Origin: Anaerolineae bacterium
Lineage (GTDB): Bacteria > Chloroflexota > Anaerolineae > Promineifilales > Promineifilaceae
Assembly (NCBI GenBank): GCA_023954475.1
Contig: JAMLHW010000007.1
Span: 124,001-188,000 of the forward strand
Direction of reading: 5' to 3'
Length of the DNA stretch: 64,000 nt
Numbering within the stretch: position 1 is the stretch's first letter; each line of letters opens with the position of its first letter. Shown here in pieces: positions 52,226 to 60,488 of this stretch. The position numbers and the translations under genes were made by a program. The notes beneath the pieces were generated by a model. The model was not told where the DNA came from. It did no database searches and saw nothing but the letters and a program-made list of their open reading frames with translations.

Positions 52226-52765
52226 CTATCGTTCCAATTTTAACAATGCCAGTGCGAAGTTGAGTGCGTGATCCGTACCACCAATCTTGCCGGCAAAGAG
52301 AGCTTCGCGTACCTGGGTCAAAGGAACCCAGTTGAGCGTGTATGTTTCGAGGTCACCCGTCCCACCTTCCGCCACTTTGGTCGGATGCCGCGCCAAAAAG
52401 AGGTGACCGGTTCCGAAATAGCGATTTTTGCTGCCCACAAATCTGCCCAGCGCTTCCCACTGCGCACATTCGAGACCCACTTCCTCGAGAAGTTCACGCT
52501 TGGCGGCGGTGAGTGGGTCTTCTCCGGGATCGATCAGACCACCGACGACCTGCCAACATATTCGGCCGAAACCATGCCCATATCCTTCCAAAACCAACAG
52601 CTCATTTACTGCATTGAGTACGACGACATTGACATAATCCTGCATCGACGCAATCGGCCAATCGGGAATCACTGTGCCGTCCGGTAATTCAACGGCATCG
52701 AGCGTGACGCGCAAATAAGGGTGCTCGAGAACGAGTCGACTATCCAATGTTTTCCATTTTGTCAT
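52226..52765 (-). CDS. Nudix hydrolase (ADP-ribose pyrophosphatase-like)
   Basis: 179 aa. The Nudix box is complete: GGLIDPGEDPLTAAKRELLE followed by EVGLE (around residues 92-116). The preceding VVVLNAVNELLVLEGYG and the upstream substrate strand fit the NUDT5/ADP-ribose group, which clears ADP-ribose or sugar nucleotides. I start at ATG 52765 (AAGGAAA upstream); the earlier frame start at 52837 would overlap the MFS gene and has no signal. Confidence 0.88.
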   Translation of the reverse strand: MTKWKTLDSRLVLEHPYLRVTLDAVELPDGTVIPDWPIASMQDYVNVVVLNAVNELLVLEGYGHGFGRICWQVVGGLIDPGEDPLTAAKRELLEEVGLECAQWEALGRFVGSKNRYFGTGHLFLARHPTKVAEGGTGDLETYTLNWVPLTQVREALFAGKIGGTDHALNFALALLKLER

Positions 52766-52829
52766 AGATATTTTCCTTCTCGTGACAATCGAACTCAATC
52801 GATGTAATCGGTGCAATCTGCCGCTCTGC

Positions 52830-54038
52830 TTAACCACGCTCAGAACGCGCTAACAAAGCAATCAACACCAGCAGCAAAACGAGCGCGATGACGAGTGTCC
52901 ACAACATGGCGCTGGTCAGATCAAATTGCTCCGCTCCAAAGGCAAAAATAACACTGAACGGCACAAAGCCAAACAGTGATTGCGCAGCCGACACTGTGCC
53001 CCCTTTCCCCGGCGCACTGGCCAGCGACTGCGCTTTGCTGATCGGCCAAATGACAGCTTGCAGAAAAATCAACGGTAGCACCAGCAAGAAACGTGACCAT
53101 ATGCCGGGCAGACCTAACCAGAGCGGATACAACAGCAGCAACCCGGAACAGGCAACGGCCAAAATACGCAAATGATGGGTGCGCTGCAACCAACGGTCGA
53201 GAAACAGGAGCGATACAATGCCGACGCCCATCTCCAACGCAACATAGACCCCGATCAACGCTTGACTCATGCCGACCTGTTCATTGAGCCAGATGGTTTT
53301 GAAGACAAACGGCGTCTCAAAAATCTGAAAAACAAACAGGAACGCCAACCACAGCAAGGCGCGGCGATTGCCGAGCACATCGCGAATATTTCGGCCGAAT
53401 GCCCGCCACACCGATTCCCCTTCTGCCAATTCACCTTTTTGCGCAGCAAACCGGGTACGCCAGATAATCAAGGCGTAGACAACGCTGGACGCACCAGCAG
53501 CCACAAGCAAGCCGCGCCAACCCAGTCCGAGCAGCACCGTCACCGTCACCAGTAGCGGCGCGAGCAATGCGCCGACTGTGTCGATAAGCGTAGAGCGCGC
53601 ATAAATGCGATCCGGCGCCTGGGGATGAGTCTCAACGAGCGTCACATCGGCCGAATGTGCCAGTGGTCCACTGCCCACGCCGTACAACGCAAACCCGAGC
53701 AGCATAATCGCAAAGGTAGGCGCGATACCCATCACCATCACAGCGACACCGACCACCGCTGCGCCGAATGCCATCAACCATTTACGCTGCCACACATCCA
53801 TGAGCAGCCCGGCAAAGGGTTCAATCACGGCTCCGACGTAATTCAATGCCAACGGCAGTAGCGCTACTTGCGCGTAACTCAGCCCCAGCGTCGCTCGAAT
53901 CGTTGGCATGAGCACATCGGGTAAGCCACTGAGCAATTCATCCATAAATCGCGCTGCCAGCGTGACAACAGTTGCACGATAGGTCACGCCTGCGGCACGG
54001 GGAATTGGCTGCGGCTTAAAGCGGTTGAGGAGAGACAC
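52830..54038 (-). CDS. MFS transporter
   Basis: 402 aa, 12 predicted TMs. The loop after TM2 reads AGLLMDVWQRKWLMAFGAAV, a version of the MFS motif A with D and R/K. The family looks like drug or sugar exporters of the YNFM/AraJ type, but no substrate can be named. The start at 54038 is GTG without a good ribosome-binding site, so it may lie further downstream. The gene follows the RamB-like gene on the same strand and precedes the Nudix gene. Confidence 0.75.
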   Translation of the reverse strand: MSLLNRFKPQPIPRAAGVTYRATVVTLAARFMDELLSGLPDVLMPTIRATLGLSYAQVALLPLALNYVGAVIEPFAGLLMDVWQRKWLMAFGAAVVGVAVMVMGIAPTFAIMLLGFALYGVGSGPLAHSADVTLVETHPQAPDRIYARSTLIDTVGALLAPLLVTVTVLLGLGWRGLLVAAGASSVVYALIIWRTRFAAQKGELAEGESVWRAFGRNIRDVLGNRRALLWLAFLFVFQIFETPFVFKTIWLNEQVGMSQALIGVYVALEMGVGIVSLLFLDRWLQRTHHLRILAVACSGLLLLYPLWLGLPGIWSRFLLVLPLIFLQAVIWPISKAQSLASAPGKGGTVSAAQSLFGFVPFSVIFAFGAEQFDLTSAMLWTLVIALVLLLVLIALLARSERG

Positions 54039-54072
54039 GATGGGGGAAGGGGAAAGTGGGAGTGGGGAGTAG

Positions 54073-54109
54073 AGATTGGAGGTTGGACAGTTCTCTCAAT
54101 CTCCAATCT
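54073..54109. repeat. 9-bp inverted repeat in a G-rich/C-rich spacer
   Basis: AGATTGGAG (54073-54081) and CTCCAATCT (54101-54109), flanked by a purine-rich strand (from about 54042) and its pyrimidine counterpart (to about 54125). Likely a transcript hairpin between the regulator and the MFS gene; no T-run. Confidence 0.45.
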
Positions 54110-54128
54110 TCAGTCCCCCCATCTCCTG

Positions 54129-55667
54129 TCAACTGCGCAGTTCGGCGAGCAATGCCTGTACCGCTTTTTGCCGTTCGGCGCGGGCTTCGCGGCTACGCAG
54201 CACACGCGGTGGGGCAGCGCGCATCGTGCATTGTGTTTCGGTGAGCGGGCAACGTTCGCATGTCTCGTTGATCACCGTCACAGGCACGTCGGGATCATCG
54301 ACGAAGTGGATGGTTGAGCCGAGATCGGCGTCGACACGGAAACCGATAATGACACTGGTATTGACGTGGGGCGATAGCGCCAACGGTCGACCGAATCCCA
54401 TGCACAAGAAGCGCGTTCCAGAGCCAAAATATTCCGACAATTGCACGCCGATGTGCGGTTTTTCTATTTCCAGTGTGCCGTCACGTTGGGCATAGATGCC
54501 GTTGGACGCCACCATTTCGGCCGAAACCGGCACAGCATCGACCATCTCCTGCAACAAGCGCGTCGTCAACCAGCGGCGGCAGTAATGTTCGTTGAGACCA
54601 ATGCCGCTGGGCAAGGGCAACTGGCTCATGTTGAGCTGTTTGACCAGATGGTAATCGCCATCGGCGTCGTGGAAACGCAGGAAATGGATGCCGATGCCGA
54701 AATGTTGCGGCACGAGTTCGCTGAACCGATAAAGCAGCATCTCTGGTGTGACGCGATAGTTGGTAAGCATATCTTGCAACAAATTCGGCCGAAATGTCTC
54801 CTGCCCAAAAAACGCCTCAATATCTGCCAAAATCTCCACACGCGGCATCAACAACGCCCCCGCAAAATAGGACGCCTGAAAATCGTTAAATACCTGCTCA
54901 AATGATTCAACCACTTCCGGTGGGGATGTGTAAGCACGCCCTTTGAGCTTGAGAGTCTGGTACCCTATTTCACGCAACAGCAGGAATTTGATCTGCGTTT
55001 CGTTGAGATGATTGTTGACGAGAATTCGCGGTGGACGACCCTTGACCATCAACGAACGGTAGCCGGACAGCACACCATCATCAGCCAACGTGTCCATATC
55101 GATGTCATAATTGTACTTTTTCTGCAACACGGCGGCTGCGTCGCCGAGTGATATGGGCACGGTCAAATCGTGTTGCACTGCAAACGTGACCGCAGCCTCT
55201 TCAAGATCGGGGAAGTAATTGTCGTTGATTTCTTGATACGAGCGCAGGGCGGCACGCAAAAAGTGCTCATCCTTCATATCGTACCGTCGGCCGATTTCCA
55301 GAATGGTCCGTAACAATGCGCTGGCCTTGTCCGGAGCGCGAGTGAGCAAGTTGACCAGATCGGCAATGTCCAGCCCAAACTCGTCGAACGGGAACGCCTG
55401 TAACAACGGTGCGGACAAGGTTGATTCGAGATGACGCAGCGACGGATCAAGCCGAATCGAGACGAGATCATCGTAATCTTTATCCAGAACTGACGCCATT
55501 TTCATAATTTTGTCGATCTTGGGATATTTGCGTCCTTTCTCGATTTCAGTAATGTAAGACGCCGACATCTCGCAGCGGGCGGCGAATTCCTTCAAACTCA
55601 ACCCCTTTTTCTCGCGCGCCTGCCGCACTTTCAAGCCAAAGATGATAGTTACAAGGTCTGTTCTCAT
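54129..55667 (-). CDS. RamB/ScfR-like XRE-family regulator with IrrE-type (DUF955) and DUF2083 domains
   Basis: 512 aa. Residues about 10-65: HTH (LKVRQAREKKGLSLKEFAAR, then CEMSASYITEIEKGRKYPKI). Middle: DUF955/IrrE-like region with NNHLNETQIKFLLLREIGYQ, which lacks the usual HExxH (LLLREIGYQ in its place), so peptidase activity is doubtful. C-terminus: DUF2083 with LNEHYCRRWLTT and a four-Cys-like end (CERCPLTETQC). This layout is that of RamB, the corynebacterial regulator of glyoxylate-shunt genes. Being divergent from aceB-aceA, with palindromes between, it very probably controls them. Confidence 0.9.
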   Translation of the reverse strand: MRTDLVTIIFGLKVRQAREKKGLSLKEFAARCEMSASYITEIEKGRKYPKIDKIMKMASVLDKDYDDLVSIRLDPSLRHLESTLSAPLLQAFPFDEFGLDIADLVNLLTRAPDKASALLRTILEIGRRYDMKDEHFLRAALRSYQEINDNYFPDLEEAAVTFAVQHDLTVPISLGDAAAVLQKKYNYDIDMDTLADDGVLSGYRSLMVKGRPPRILVNNHLNETQIKFLLLREIGYQTLKLKGRAYTSPPEVVESFEQVFNDFQASYFAGALLMPRVEILADIEAFFGQETFRPNLLQDMLTNYRVTPEMLLYRFSELVPQHFGIGIHFLRFHDADGDYHLVKQLNMSQLPLPSGIGLNEHYCRRWLTTRLLQEMVDAVPVSAEMVASNGIYAQRDGTLEIEKPHIGVQLSEYFGSGTRFLCMGFGRPLALSPHVNTSVIIGFRVDADLGSTIHFVDDPDVPVTVINETCERCPLTETQCTMRAAPPRVLRSREARAERQKAVQALLAELRS

Positions 55668-55836
55668 GGCGATTTCTCACGGCGATTTCTCATCGCGGAT
55701 AAGACAGAGAAGGCCGGCAAACCGTCCTGCATTATCCATTTTTAAGCGTCATCTGTGTTCTAAATCACCCTCCACTTTACCACAATTCGGTCGTCTTTGG
55801 GTTGGTTTCGACACGAAAACAATACATTGAATTTCC

Positions 55837-55865
55837 TTGACACATCGCGTCATGACAGTTATACT
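55837..55865 (+). promoter_or_regulatory. Promoter of aceB-aceA
   Basis: TTGACA (55837-55842), 17-nt spacer, TATACT (55860-55865): an almost perfect sigma70-type promoter, 128 nt before the aceB ATG. Confidence 0.85.
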
Positions 55866-55866
55866 C

Positions 55867-55884
55867 TCAGCGAATATTCGCTGA
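55867..55884 (+). promoter_or_regulatory. 18-bp palindromic operator overlapping the aceB start point
   Basis: TCAGCGAATATTCGCTGA is a perfect palindrome starting 1 nt after the -10 box, so it covers the expected +1. A bound regulator, presumably the divergent RamB-like protein, would block initiation. Confidence 0.8.
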
Positions 55885-55892
55885 TAAAGGAT

Positions 55893-55902
55893 ATTCGCGA
55901 AT
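55893..55902 (+). promoter_or_regulatory. Second GCGAAT-type site
   Basis: ATTCGCGAAT is a perfect 10-bp palindrome containing the same GCGAAT half-site as the main operator, with centre about 22 bp away (about two helical turns). It could allow cooperative binding. Confidence 0.6.
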
Positions 55903-55992
55903 GATTAGCAGCCCTTATCGAACATCGCGCGCTAACGAAATTCGCAACAATTATCGGCCGAAAAGCACATCAAAGACAGTGAGGAGTTCGAG

Positions 55993-57582
55993 ATGATGCC
56001 ACAAGGCATTGAAATTACAGGCCCCATCACCCCCGCATACAGTGACATACTAACCCCTGACGCCATGGCCTTTGTTGCCGAGTTGGAACGCGCCTTTGGC
56101 GACCGTCGTCGCCAATTGCTGGCCGACCGCGTTGACCGTCAAATGATGATCGACGGTGGCTCCATGCCTGACTTCCTGCCGGAAACAGCCGCCATTCGTG
56201 CCGGTGACTGGACAGTCGCACCCATTCCCGACGATTTGCAAGATCGTCGTGTTGAAATTACCGGTCCTGTCGACCGCAAAATGATCATCAACGCGCTCAA
56301 TTCCGGTGCCAACGTCTTCATGGCCGACTTCGAGGATTCACATTCTCCAACCTGGGCCGGCTGTGTTGAAGGCCAGATCAACCTGCGCGACGCTATAAAC
56401 GGCACCATCGACTATTTCCACCCGACTAAACAGGTCACTTACCGCCTCAACGACGACATTGCCACGCTGATGGTACGTCCGCGCGGCTGGCATCTCGAAG
56501 AAAAACATGTCCTGGTCGACGGTCGGCCGATGTCCGGCGGCTTGTTCGATTTTGGTCTCTACTTTTACCACAACACACGCGCTTTGCTCGACAAAGGCAG
56601 CGGACCGTACTTTTATCTGCCCAAACTGGAAAATCACCGCGAAGCCCGGCTCTGGAACGATGTTTTTGTGCTGGCGCAGAACAAATTAACCATACCGCAA
56701 GGCACCATCCGGGCCACTGTGTTAATTGAGAACATTCTGGCATCGTTTGAGATGGACGAAATTCTTTGGGAACTGCGCCATCACTCCGCCGGCCTCAACT
56801 GCGGTCGCTGGGATTATATATTTAGCGCTATCCGCAAATTCCGCAATATCCCTTCATTTTACTTCCCCAATCGCGCTCAGGTCACGATGACGACACATTT
56901 GATGCGTTCCTATTCGCTGCTACTGATCCAGACCTGTCACCGCCGCAACATCCACGCGATGGGCGGCATGGCAGCACAAATTCCGATCAAAAACGATCCT
57001 GAAGCGAACCGCATTGCCATTGAAAAGGTACACCAGGACAAGCTGCGCGAAGCCCGTGACGGACACGACGGGACATGGGTCGCCCACCCCGATTTGGTCA
57101 GTGTTGCCAAAGATGTCTTTGACGAGTATATGCCGCAGCCCAACCAGATCAATCGCAAGCTGGAAGATGTCCACATCACGCGTGACGATTTGCTGGCTGT
57201 ACCAGACGGGACCATCACAGAGGACGGGTTCATTGTCAATATCGATGTTGGCTTACAATACCTGGAATCATGGCTGCGTGGCAACGGCTGTGTGCCGATT
57301 TACAACTTGATGGAAGATGCGGCAACGGCCGAAATTTCTCGCTCACAGTTGTGGGAATGGCTCCACAATCCTAACGTGAAGCTGGAAGACGGTCGGCCGA
57401 TTACCGTTGAGCTATATCGCTCGTTCATTCCGCAGGCGATGGCGCGTATCCGTTCCGCTGTCGGTGAAGACGCGTTCGCACAAGGCAAATTCGAAGAGGC
57501 GGTGGCACTGCTCGATGAACTGGTTACGGCGGACACGTTCACTGATTTTTTGACCATTCCGGCTTACGGTCATCTGGATTGA
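55993..57582 (+). CDS. aceB: Malate synthase A
   Basis: Joins glyoxylate and acetyl-CoA to malate, the second step of the glyoxylate shunt. 529 aa, usual for form A. MADFEDSHSPTWAGCVEGQ (metal/glyoxylate site), LVDGRPMSGGLFDFGLYFYHN, TIRATVLIENILASFEMDE, GLNCGRWDYIFS and MGGMAAQIPIKNDPEAN are diagnostic. GAGGAG lies 6 nt before the first of two ATGs. It is followed after 54 nt by isocitrate lyase. Confidence 0.97.
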   Translation: MMPQGIEITGPITPAYSDILTPDAMAFVAELERAFGDRRRQLLADRVDRQMMIDGGSMPDFLPETAAIRAGDWTVAPIPDDLQDRRVEITGPVDRKMIINALNSGANVFMADFEDSHSPTWAGCVEGQINLRDAINGTIDYFHPTKQVTYRLNDDIATLMVRPRGWHLEEKHVLVDGRPMSGGLFDFGLYFYHNTRALLDKGSGPYFYLPKLENHREARLWNDVFVLAQNKLTIPQGTIRATVLIENILASFEMDEILWELRHHSAGLNCGRWDYIFSAIRKFRNIPSFYFPNRAQVTMTTHLMRSYSLLLIQTCHRRNIHAMGGMAAQIPIKNDPEANRIAIEKVHQDKLREARDGHDGTWVAHPDLVSVAKDVFDEYMPQPNQINRKLEDVHITRDDLLAVPDGTITEDGFIVNIDVGLQYLESWLRGNGCVPIYNLMEDAATAEISRSQLWEWLHNPNVKLEDGRPITVELYRSFIPQAMARIRSAVGEDAFAQGKFEEAVALLDELVTADTFTDFLTIPAYGHLD

Positions 57583-57636
57583 GCCGGTTCACAAACCACT
57601 ATTCTAACCACTTTGATGCAGAGGGAGGCAGATTTT

Positions 57637-58932
57637 ATGTTTGATCAGAAAGCGATTGCGGCCTTGGAAAAGGAATGGGCAACCAATCCACGGTGGAAGG
57701 GCATTGAGCGTCCGTATTCGGCCGAAGATGTCATCCGTCTCAGTGGCAGTTTCAAAGTCGAGCACACATTGGCAAGAATGGGCGCTGAGCGCCTGTGGTA
57801 TCTCATGCACAATCGGCCGTTTGTCCGTGCGTTGGGTGCAGTAACCGGCAATCAAGCTGTGCAAATGGTACAGGCCGGCCTCGAGGCGATTTATCTAAGC
57901 GGCTGGCAAGTCGCCGCTGACGCCAATGGTGCGTCGCATACCTATCCCGACCAGAGCCTCTATCCGGCCGATAGCGCTCCCAAATTGGTTGCACGCATCA
58001 ACAATGCCATGATGCGCGCCGACCAGATTCATCACCAATACGGTAAAAACGGCATGTATTGGATGGCTCCTATCTTTGCCGACGCCGAAGCCGGTTTTGG
58101 CGGCAACCTCAACGCCTTCGAATTGATGAAGGCGATGATTGAAGCTGGGGCGGCTGCCGTTCACTTCGAAGATCAACTTTCCTCCGCCAAAAAATGCGGT
58201 CACATGGGCGGCAAAGTGCTGATTCCCGTTCAGGACGCCGTCAACAAACTGGTTGCCGCACGCCTTGCCGCCGACATAGCCGGGGTGTCAAGCATTATCG
58301 TGGCACGTACCGACGCTGAATCCGGCAATTTGCTCAACAGCGATATCGATCCACGCGACCGCGATTTCATCGTCTCCGAAAATCGCACAGATGAAGGGTT
58401 CTTCCACGTGCGCAATGGTCTCGACTACAGCATCATGCGCGGTTTGGCTTATGCGTCGGTCGCCGATGTACTCTGGATGGAAACAAGCAAGCCCGATCTC
58501 GAAGTGGCACGGAAATTTGCCGAAGCAATTCACGCCCAATATCCGGGCAAATTGCTGGCCTATAACTGCTCACCCTCATTCAACTGGCGCCTCAACCTCG
58601 ACGTGGACACGATCGAGACGTTCCAGGAAGAGTTGGGCAAGATGGGTTACAAATTCCAGTTTGTAACGCTGGCTGGTTTCCATTCACTCAATTTGGGTAT
58701 GTTCGACCTAGCACAAGGTTACGCCAAGCGGGGCATGGGTGCGTACACCGAAATGCAGGAGCGTGAATTCGCATTGCAGGACGTTGGTTTCAAGGCGATC
58801 AAGCACCAGAGCTTTGTCGGCGCGGGCTACTTCGACGATGTGCAGCAAACGATCATGTCGGGCAAGGCATCGACAGCGGCACTGAGCGGCTCAACAGAAG
58901 AAGAGCAGTTCGCACCGGTTGCGGCCGATTAG
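57637..58932 (+). CDS. aceA: Isocitrate lyase
   Basis: Splits isocitrate into succinate and glyoxylate. 431 aa. The catalytic loop [16 protein letters not shown] is intact (Cys near residue 190), as are [17 protein letters not shown] and [34 protein letters not shown] near residue 90 is also typical. I start at ATG 57637 behind GAGGGAGG; an in-frame ATG at 57616 is less likely. With aceB this gives a full shunt, allowing growth on acetate or fatty acids. Confidence 0.97.
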   Translation: MFDQKAIAALEKEWATNPRWKGIERPYSAEDVIRLSGSFKVEHTLARMGAERLWYLMHNRPFVRALGAVTGNQAVQMVQAGLEAIYLSGWQVAADANGASHTYPDQSLYPADSAPKLVARINNAMMRADQIHHQYGKNGMYWMAPIFADAEAGFGGNLNAFELMKAMIEAGAAAVHFEDQLSSAKKCGHMGGKVLIPVQDAVNKLVAARLAADIAGVSSIIVARTDAESGNLLNSDIDPRDRDFIVSENRTDEGFFHVRNGLDYSIMRGLAYASVADVLWMETSKPDLEVARKFAEAIHAQYPGKLLAYNCSPSFNWRLNLDVDTIETFQEELGKMGYKFQFVTLAGFHSLNLGMFDLAQGYAKRGMGAYTEMQEREFALQDVGFKAIKHQSFVGAGYFDDVQQTIMSGKASTAALSGSTEEEQFAPVAAD

Positions 58933-58938
58933 TTTGAT

Positions 58939-58990
58939 TTCGGATTTGTGATGTCGGATTTCGGCATAGTTCCGAAATCGAAAATCCGAA
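58939..58990. repeat. Nested inverted repeats after aceA
   Basis: Outer arms TTCGGATTT (58939-58947) and AAATCCGAA (58982-58990); inner arms GATTTCGG (58957-58964) and CCGAAATC (58972-58979). A two-part hairpin right after the aceA stop, without T-run. Probably a mRNA 3' structure or a short dispersed repeat. Confidence 0.6.
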
Positions 58991-59090
58991 GTCCCCAAAT
59001 AAGTTTTCCTCCTCACTGTTCGGCAGGGGCGGCCCGGGCCACCGGGCTTCCTCTGCCACTCTTTTTATCTATCCTCCCAAAGGCAGAAGA

Positions 59091-59118
59091 TTGACGTGTC
59101 TGCTTCCCGTGCTATACT
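59091..59118 (+). promoter_or_regulatory. Promoter of the metA-metY leader
   Basis: TTGACG (59091-59096), 16-nt spacer, TATACT (59113-59118) with an upstream TG. The ATG of the leader ORF is 7 nt further on. Confidence 0.8.
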
Positions 59119-59125
59119 GCTTTTT

Positions 59126-59239
59126 ATGTTGAAGATGATGCAGGACATAATGCACCTATGTAACTGTCTTAAGCGAGGGTACTGTGGCCAACCATCCCCG
59201 GCCCATGACTCTCGCCGTAGCTCCACCTGTTCTGCATAA
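59126..59239 (+). CDS. Met/Cys-rich leader ORF upstream of metA
   Basis: A 37-codon ORF beginning MLKMMQDIMHLCNCLKRGYC: four Met in the first nine codons, then Cys at 12, 14, 20 and 35. It starts 7 nt after a -10 box with no ribosome-binding site, the same layout as the Phe leader upstream of aroH. It overlaps a hairpin (GCGAGGGT 59173-59180 with ACTCTCGC 59208-59215). I infer a sensing role for Met (or Cys) charging, but there is no T-rich terminator, so any control would be translational or Rho-dependent. A structured RNA without translation is the alternative. Confidence 0.55.
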   Translation: MLKMMQDIMHLCNCLKRGYCGQPSPAHDSRRSSTCSA

Positions 59240-59300
59240 ACCACCCCCCGAACCTGCACACAAACCGGTTTAGCGAACCCAAATCAATTCATACGTAGCT

Positions 59301-59338
59301 CAGGCAGTTTGTCTGAGTCTGAACAGACAGGATGCCTG
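59301..59338 (+). promoter_or_regulatory. Leader hairpin just before metA
   Basis: CAGGCA (59301-59306) pairs with TGCCTG (59333-59338) and TGTCTG (59310-59315) with CAGACA (59324-59329), separated by a 3x3 internal loop. It encloses an in-frame ATG (59332) and ends 17 nt before the GAGAG of metA. Confidence 0.55.
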
Positions 59339-59367
59339 TTCTACCGTTATCTGTCGAGAGAAATGCT

Positions 59368-60456
59368 ATGCCACTCGTAGCTCATACTAACCTGCCGACG
59401 TTTGAGCGCCTGCGCCAGCGCGGTGAAGAGATTGTCGATCTGAACCGTGCTGTGCATCAGGACATTCGCGAACTGCATATTGGTCTGTTGAATATGATGC
59501 CGGACGCAGCATTGGAAGTTACGGAGCGTCAGTTTATGGCACTGGTCGGCAACAGCAACCAGATCGCCCAGTTTTATGTACACCCGTTTACTATTCCGGG
59601 TCTGGAGCGCAGCAGTGACACGCAAACGTATATCGACACTTATTACACGACATTCGAGCAAGTGCGCACAGACGGTCTGGATGCCCTGATCATTACAGGC
59701 GCAAATGTATCGAATCCGTCGCTTGATCAGGAGCCGTTCTGGGAACCGCTGGCAGATGTGATGGCGTGGGCAGATGACAATGTTACGTCTGTTTTGTGTT
59801 CGTGCCTGGCAACACACGCGCTGGTAAAGTATTTCTACGGCATTGAGCGCCAATTGATGCCGGCCAAGAAATGGGGCGTCTACAGCCATCGCATCAACGG
59901 CACGAAACATCCGTTGCTGCGCAACATCAATACGCGTTTTGACACACCGCATTCGCGTTGGAACGAGATTTCGCGACAGCAATTGGAAGCTGCCGGGCTT
60001 GTCATTCTGGTCGAGAGTCGCGACGCAGGTGTGCACCTGGTGGTCAGCCCGGATCAGTTCCGCAAGGTGTATTTTCAGGGTCATCCGGAGTACAGCATCA
60101 ATAGTTTGCTCAAGGAGTACAAGCGGGAAGTGCTGCGGTTTCTGCACGGTGAGCTGGACAGACCGCCGCCGTATCCTGAGAACTACTTTTCGGCCGAATG
60201 CATCACCATCGCCGAAACCTACATTGAACGCGCCTTGCTGGCCCAGCAACTACGTTTGCCCATACCTGAATTTCCGGAAGACGCCTTTCTCCCCTATCTC
60301 GACAACACCTGGGGCGATACTGCCAAAGCCATCGTTAACAACTGGCTCGGTTTGGTCTACAAACTGACCCATCTCGACCGCCGCAAACTGTTCATGGATG
60401 GTATCGATCCGGACGACCCGCTCAAATTACGAAAACCATCAACAGCTGAGGGCTAA
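59368..60456 (+). CDS. metA: Homoserine O-acyltransferase, MetA type
   Basis: 362 aa. Activates homoserine for methionine synthesis. The catalytic Cys is in VLCSCLATHAL (E. coli Cys142 position), His and Glu in YFQGHPEYSINSLLKEY (His235/Glu237). The acyl-specificity position, Gly (succinyl) or Glu (acetyl) after GAPV/GAPL in known enzymes, reads GANVSNPSLDQ here, so Ser or Asn. The partner MetY uses O-acetylhomoserine, which favours acetyl transfer. Start: ATG 59368 with GAGAG 7 nt before; ATG 59332 lies in a hairpin and is less likely. Confidence 0.92.
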   Translation: MPLVAHTNLPTFERLRQRGEEIVDLNRAVHQDIRELHIGLLNMMPDAALEVTERQFMALVGNSNQIAQFYVHPFTIPGLERSSDTQTYIDTYYTTFEQVRTDGLDALIITGANVSNPSLDQEPFWEPLADVMAWADDNVTSVLCSCLATHALVKYFYGIERQLMPAKKWGVYSHRINGTKHPLLRNINTRFDTPHSRWNEISRQQLEAAGLVILVESRDAGVHLVVSPDQFRKVYFQGHPEYSINSLLKEYKREVLRFLHGELDRPPPYPENYFSAECITIAETYIERALLAQQLRLPIPEFPEDAFLPYLDNTWGDTAKAIVNNWLGLVYKLTHLDRRKLFMDGIDPDDPLKLRKPSTAEG

Positions 60457-60488
60457 TCGCTGTCAGCTAAAAGCTTTAAGGAGACACC

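Noticed and set aside
59119-59367. SAM riboswitch before metA
   Set aside because: I compared the leader with SAM-I/IV hallmarks (K-turn, GGCCC, GCAACC core); the required elements are not in the right order. A covariance-model search could still overturn this.
59347-60249. Long 300-codon open frame on the minus strand
   Set aside because: It lies wholly opposite metA, which has all catalytic motifs. The antisense product has no recognisable motif and is rich in Arg, His and Cys.
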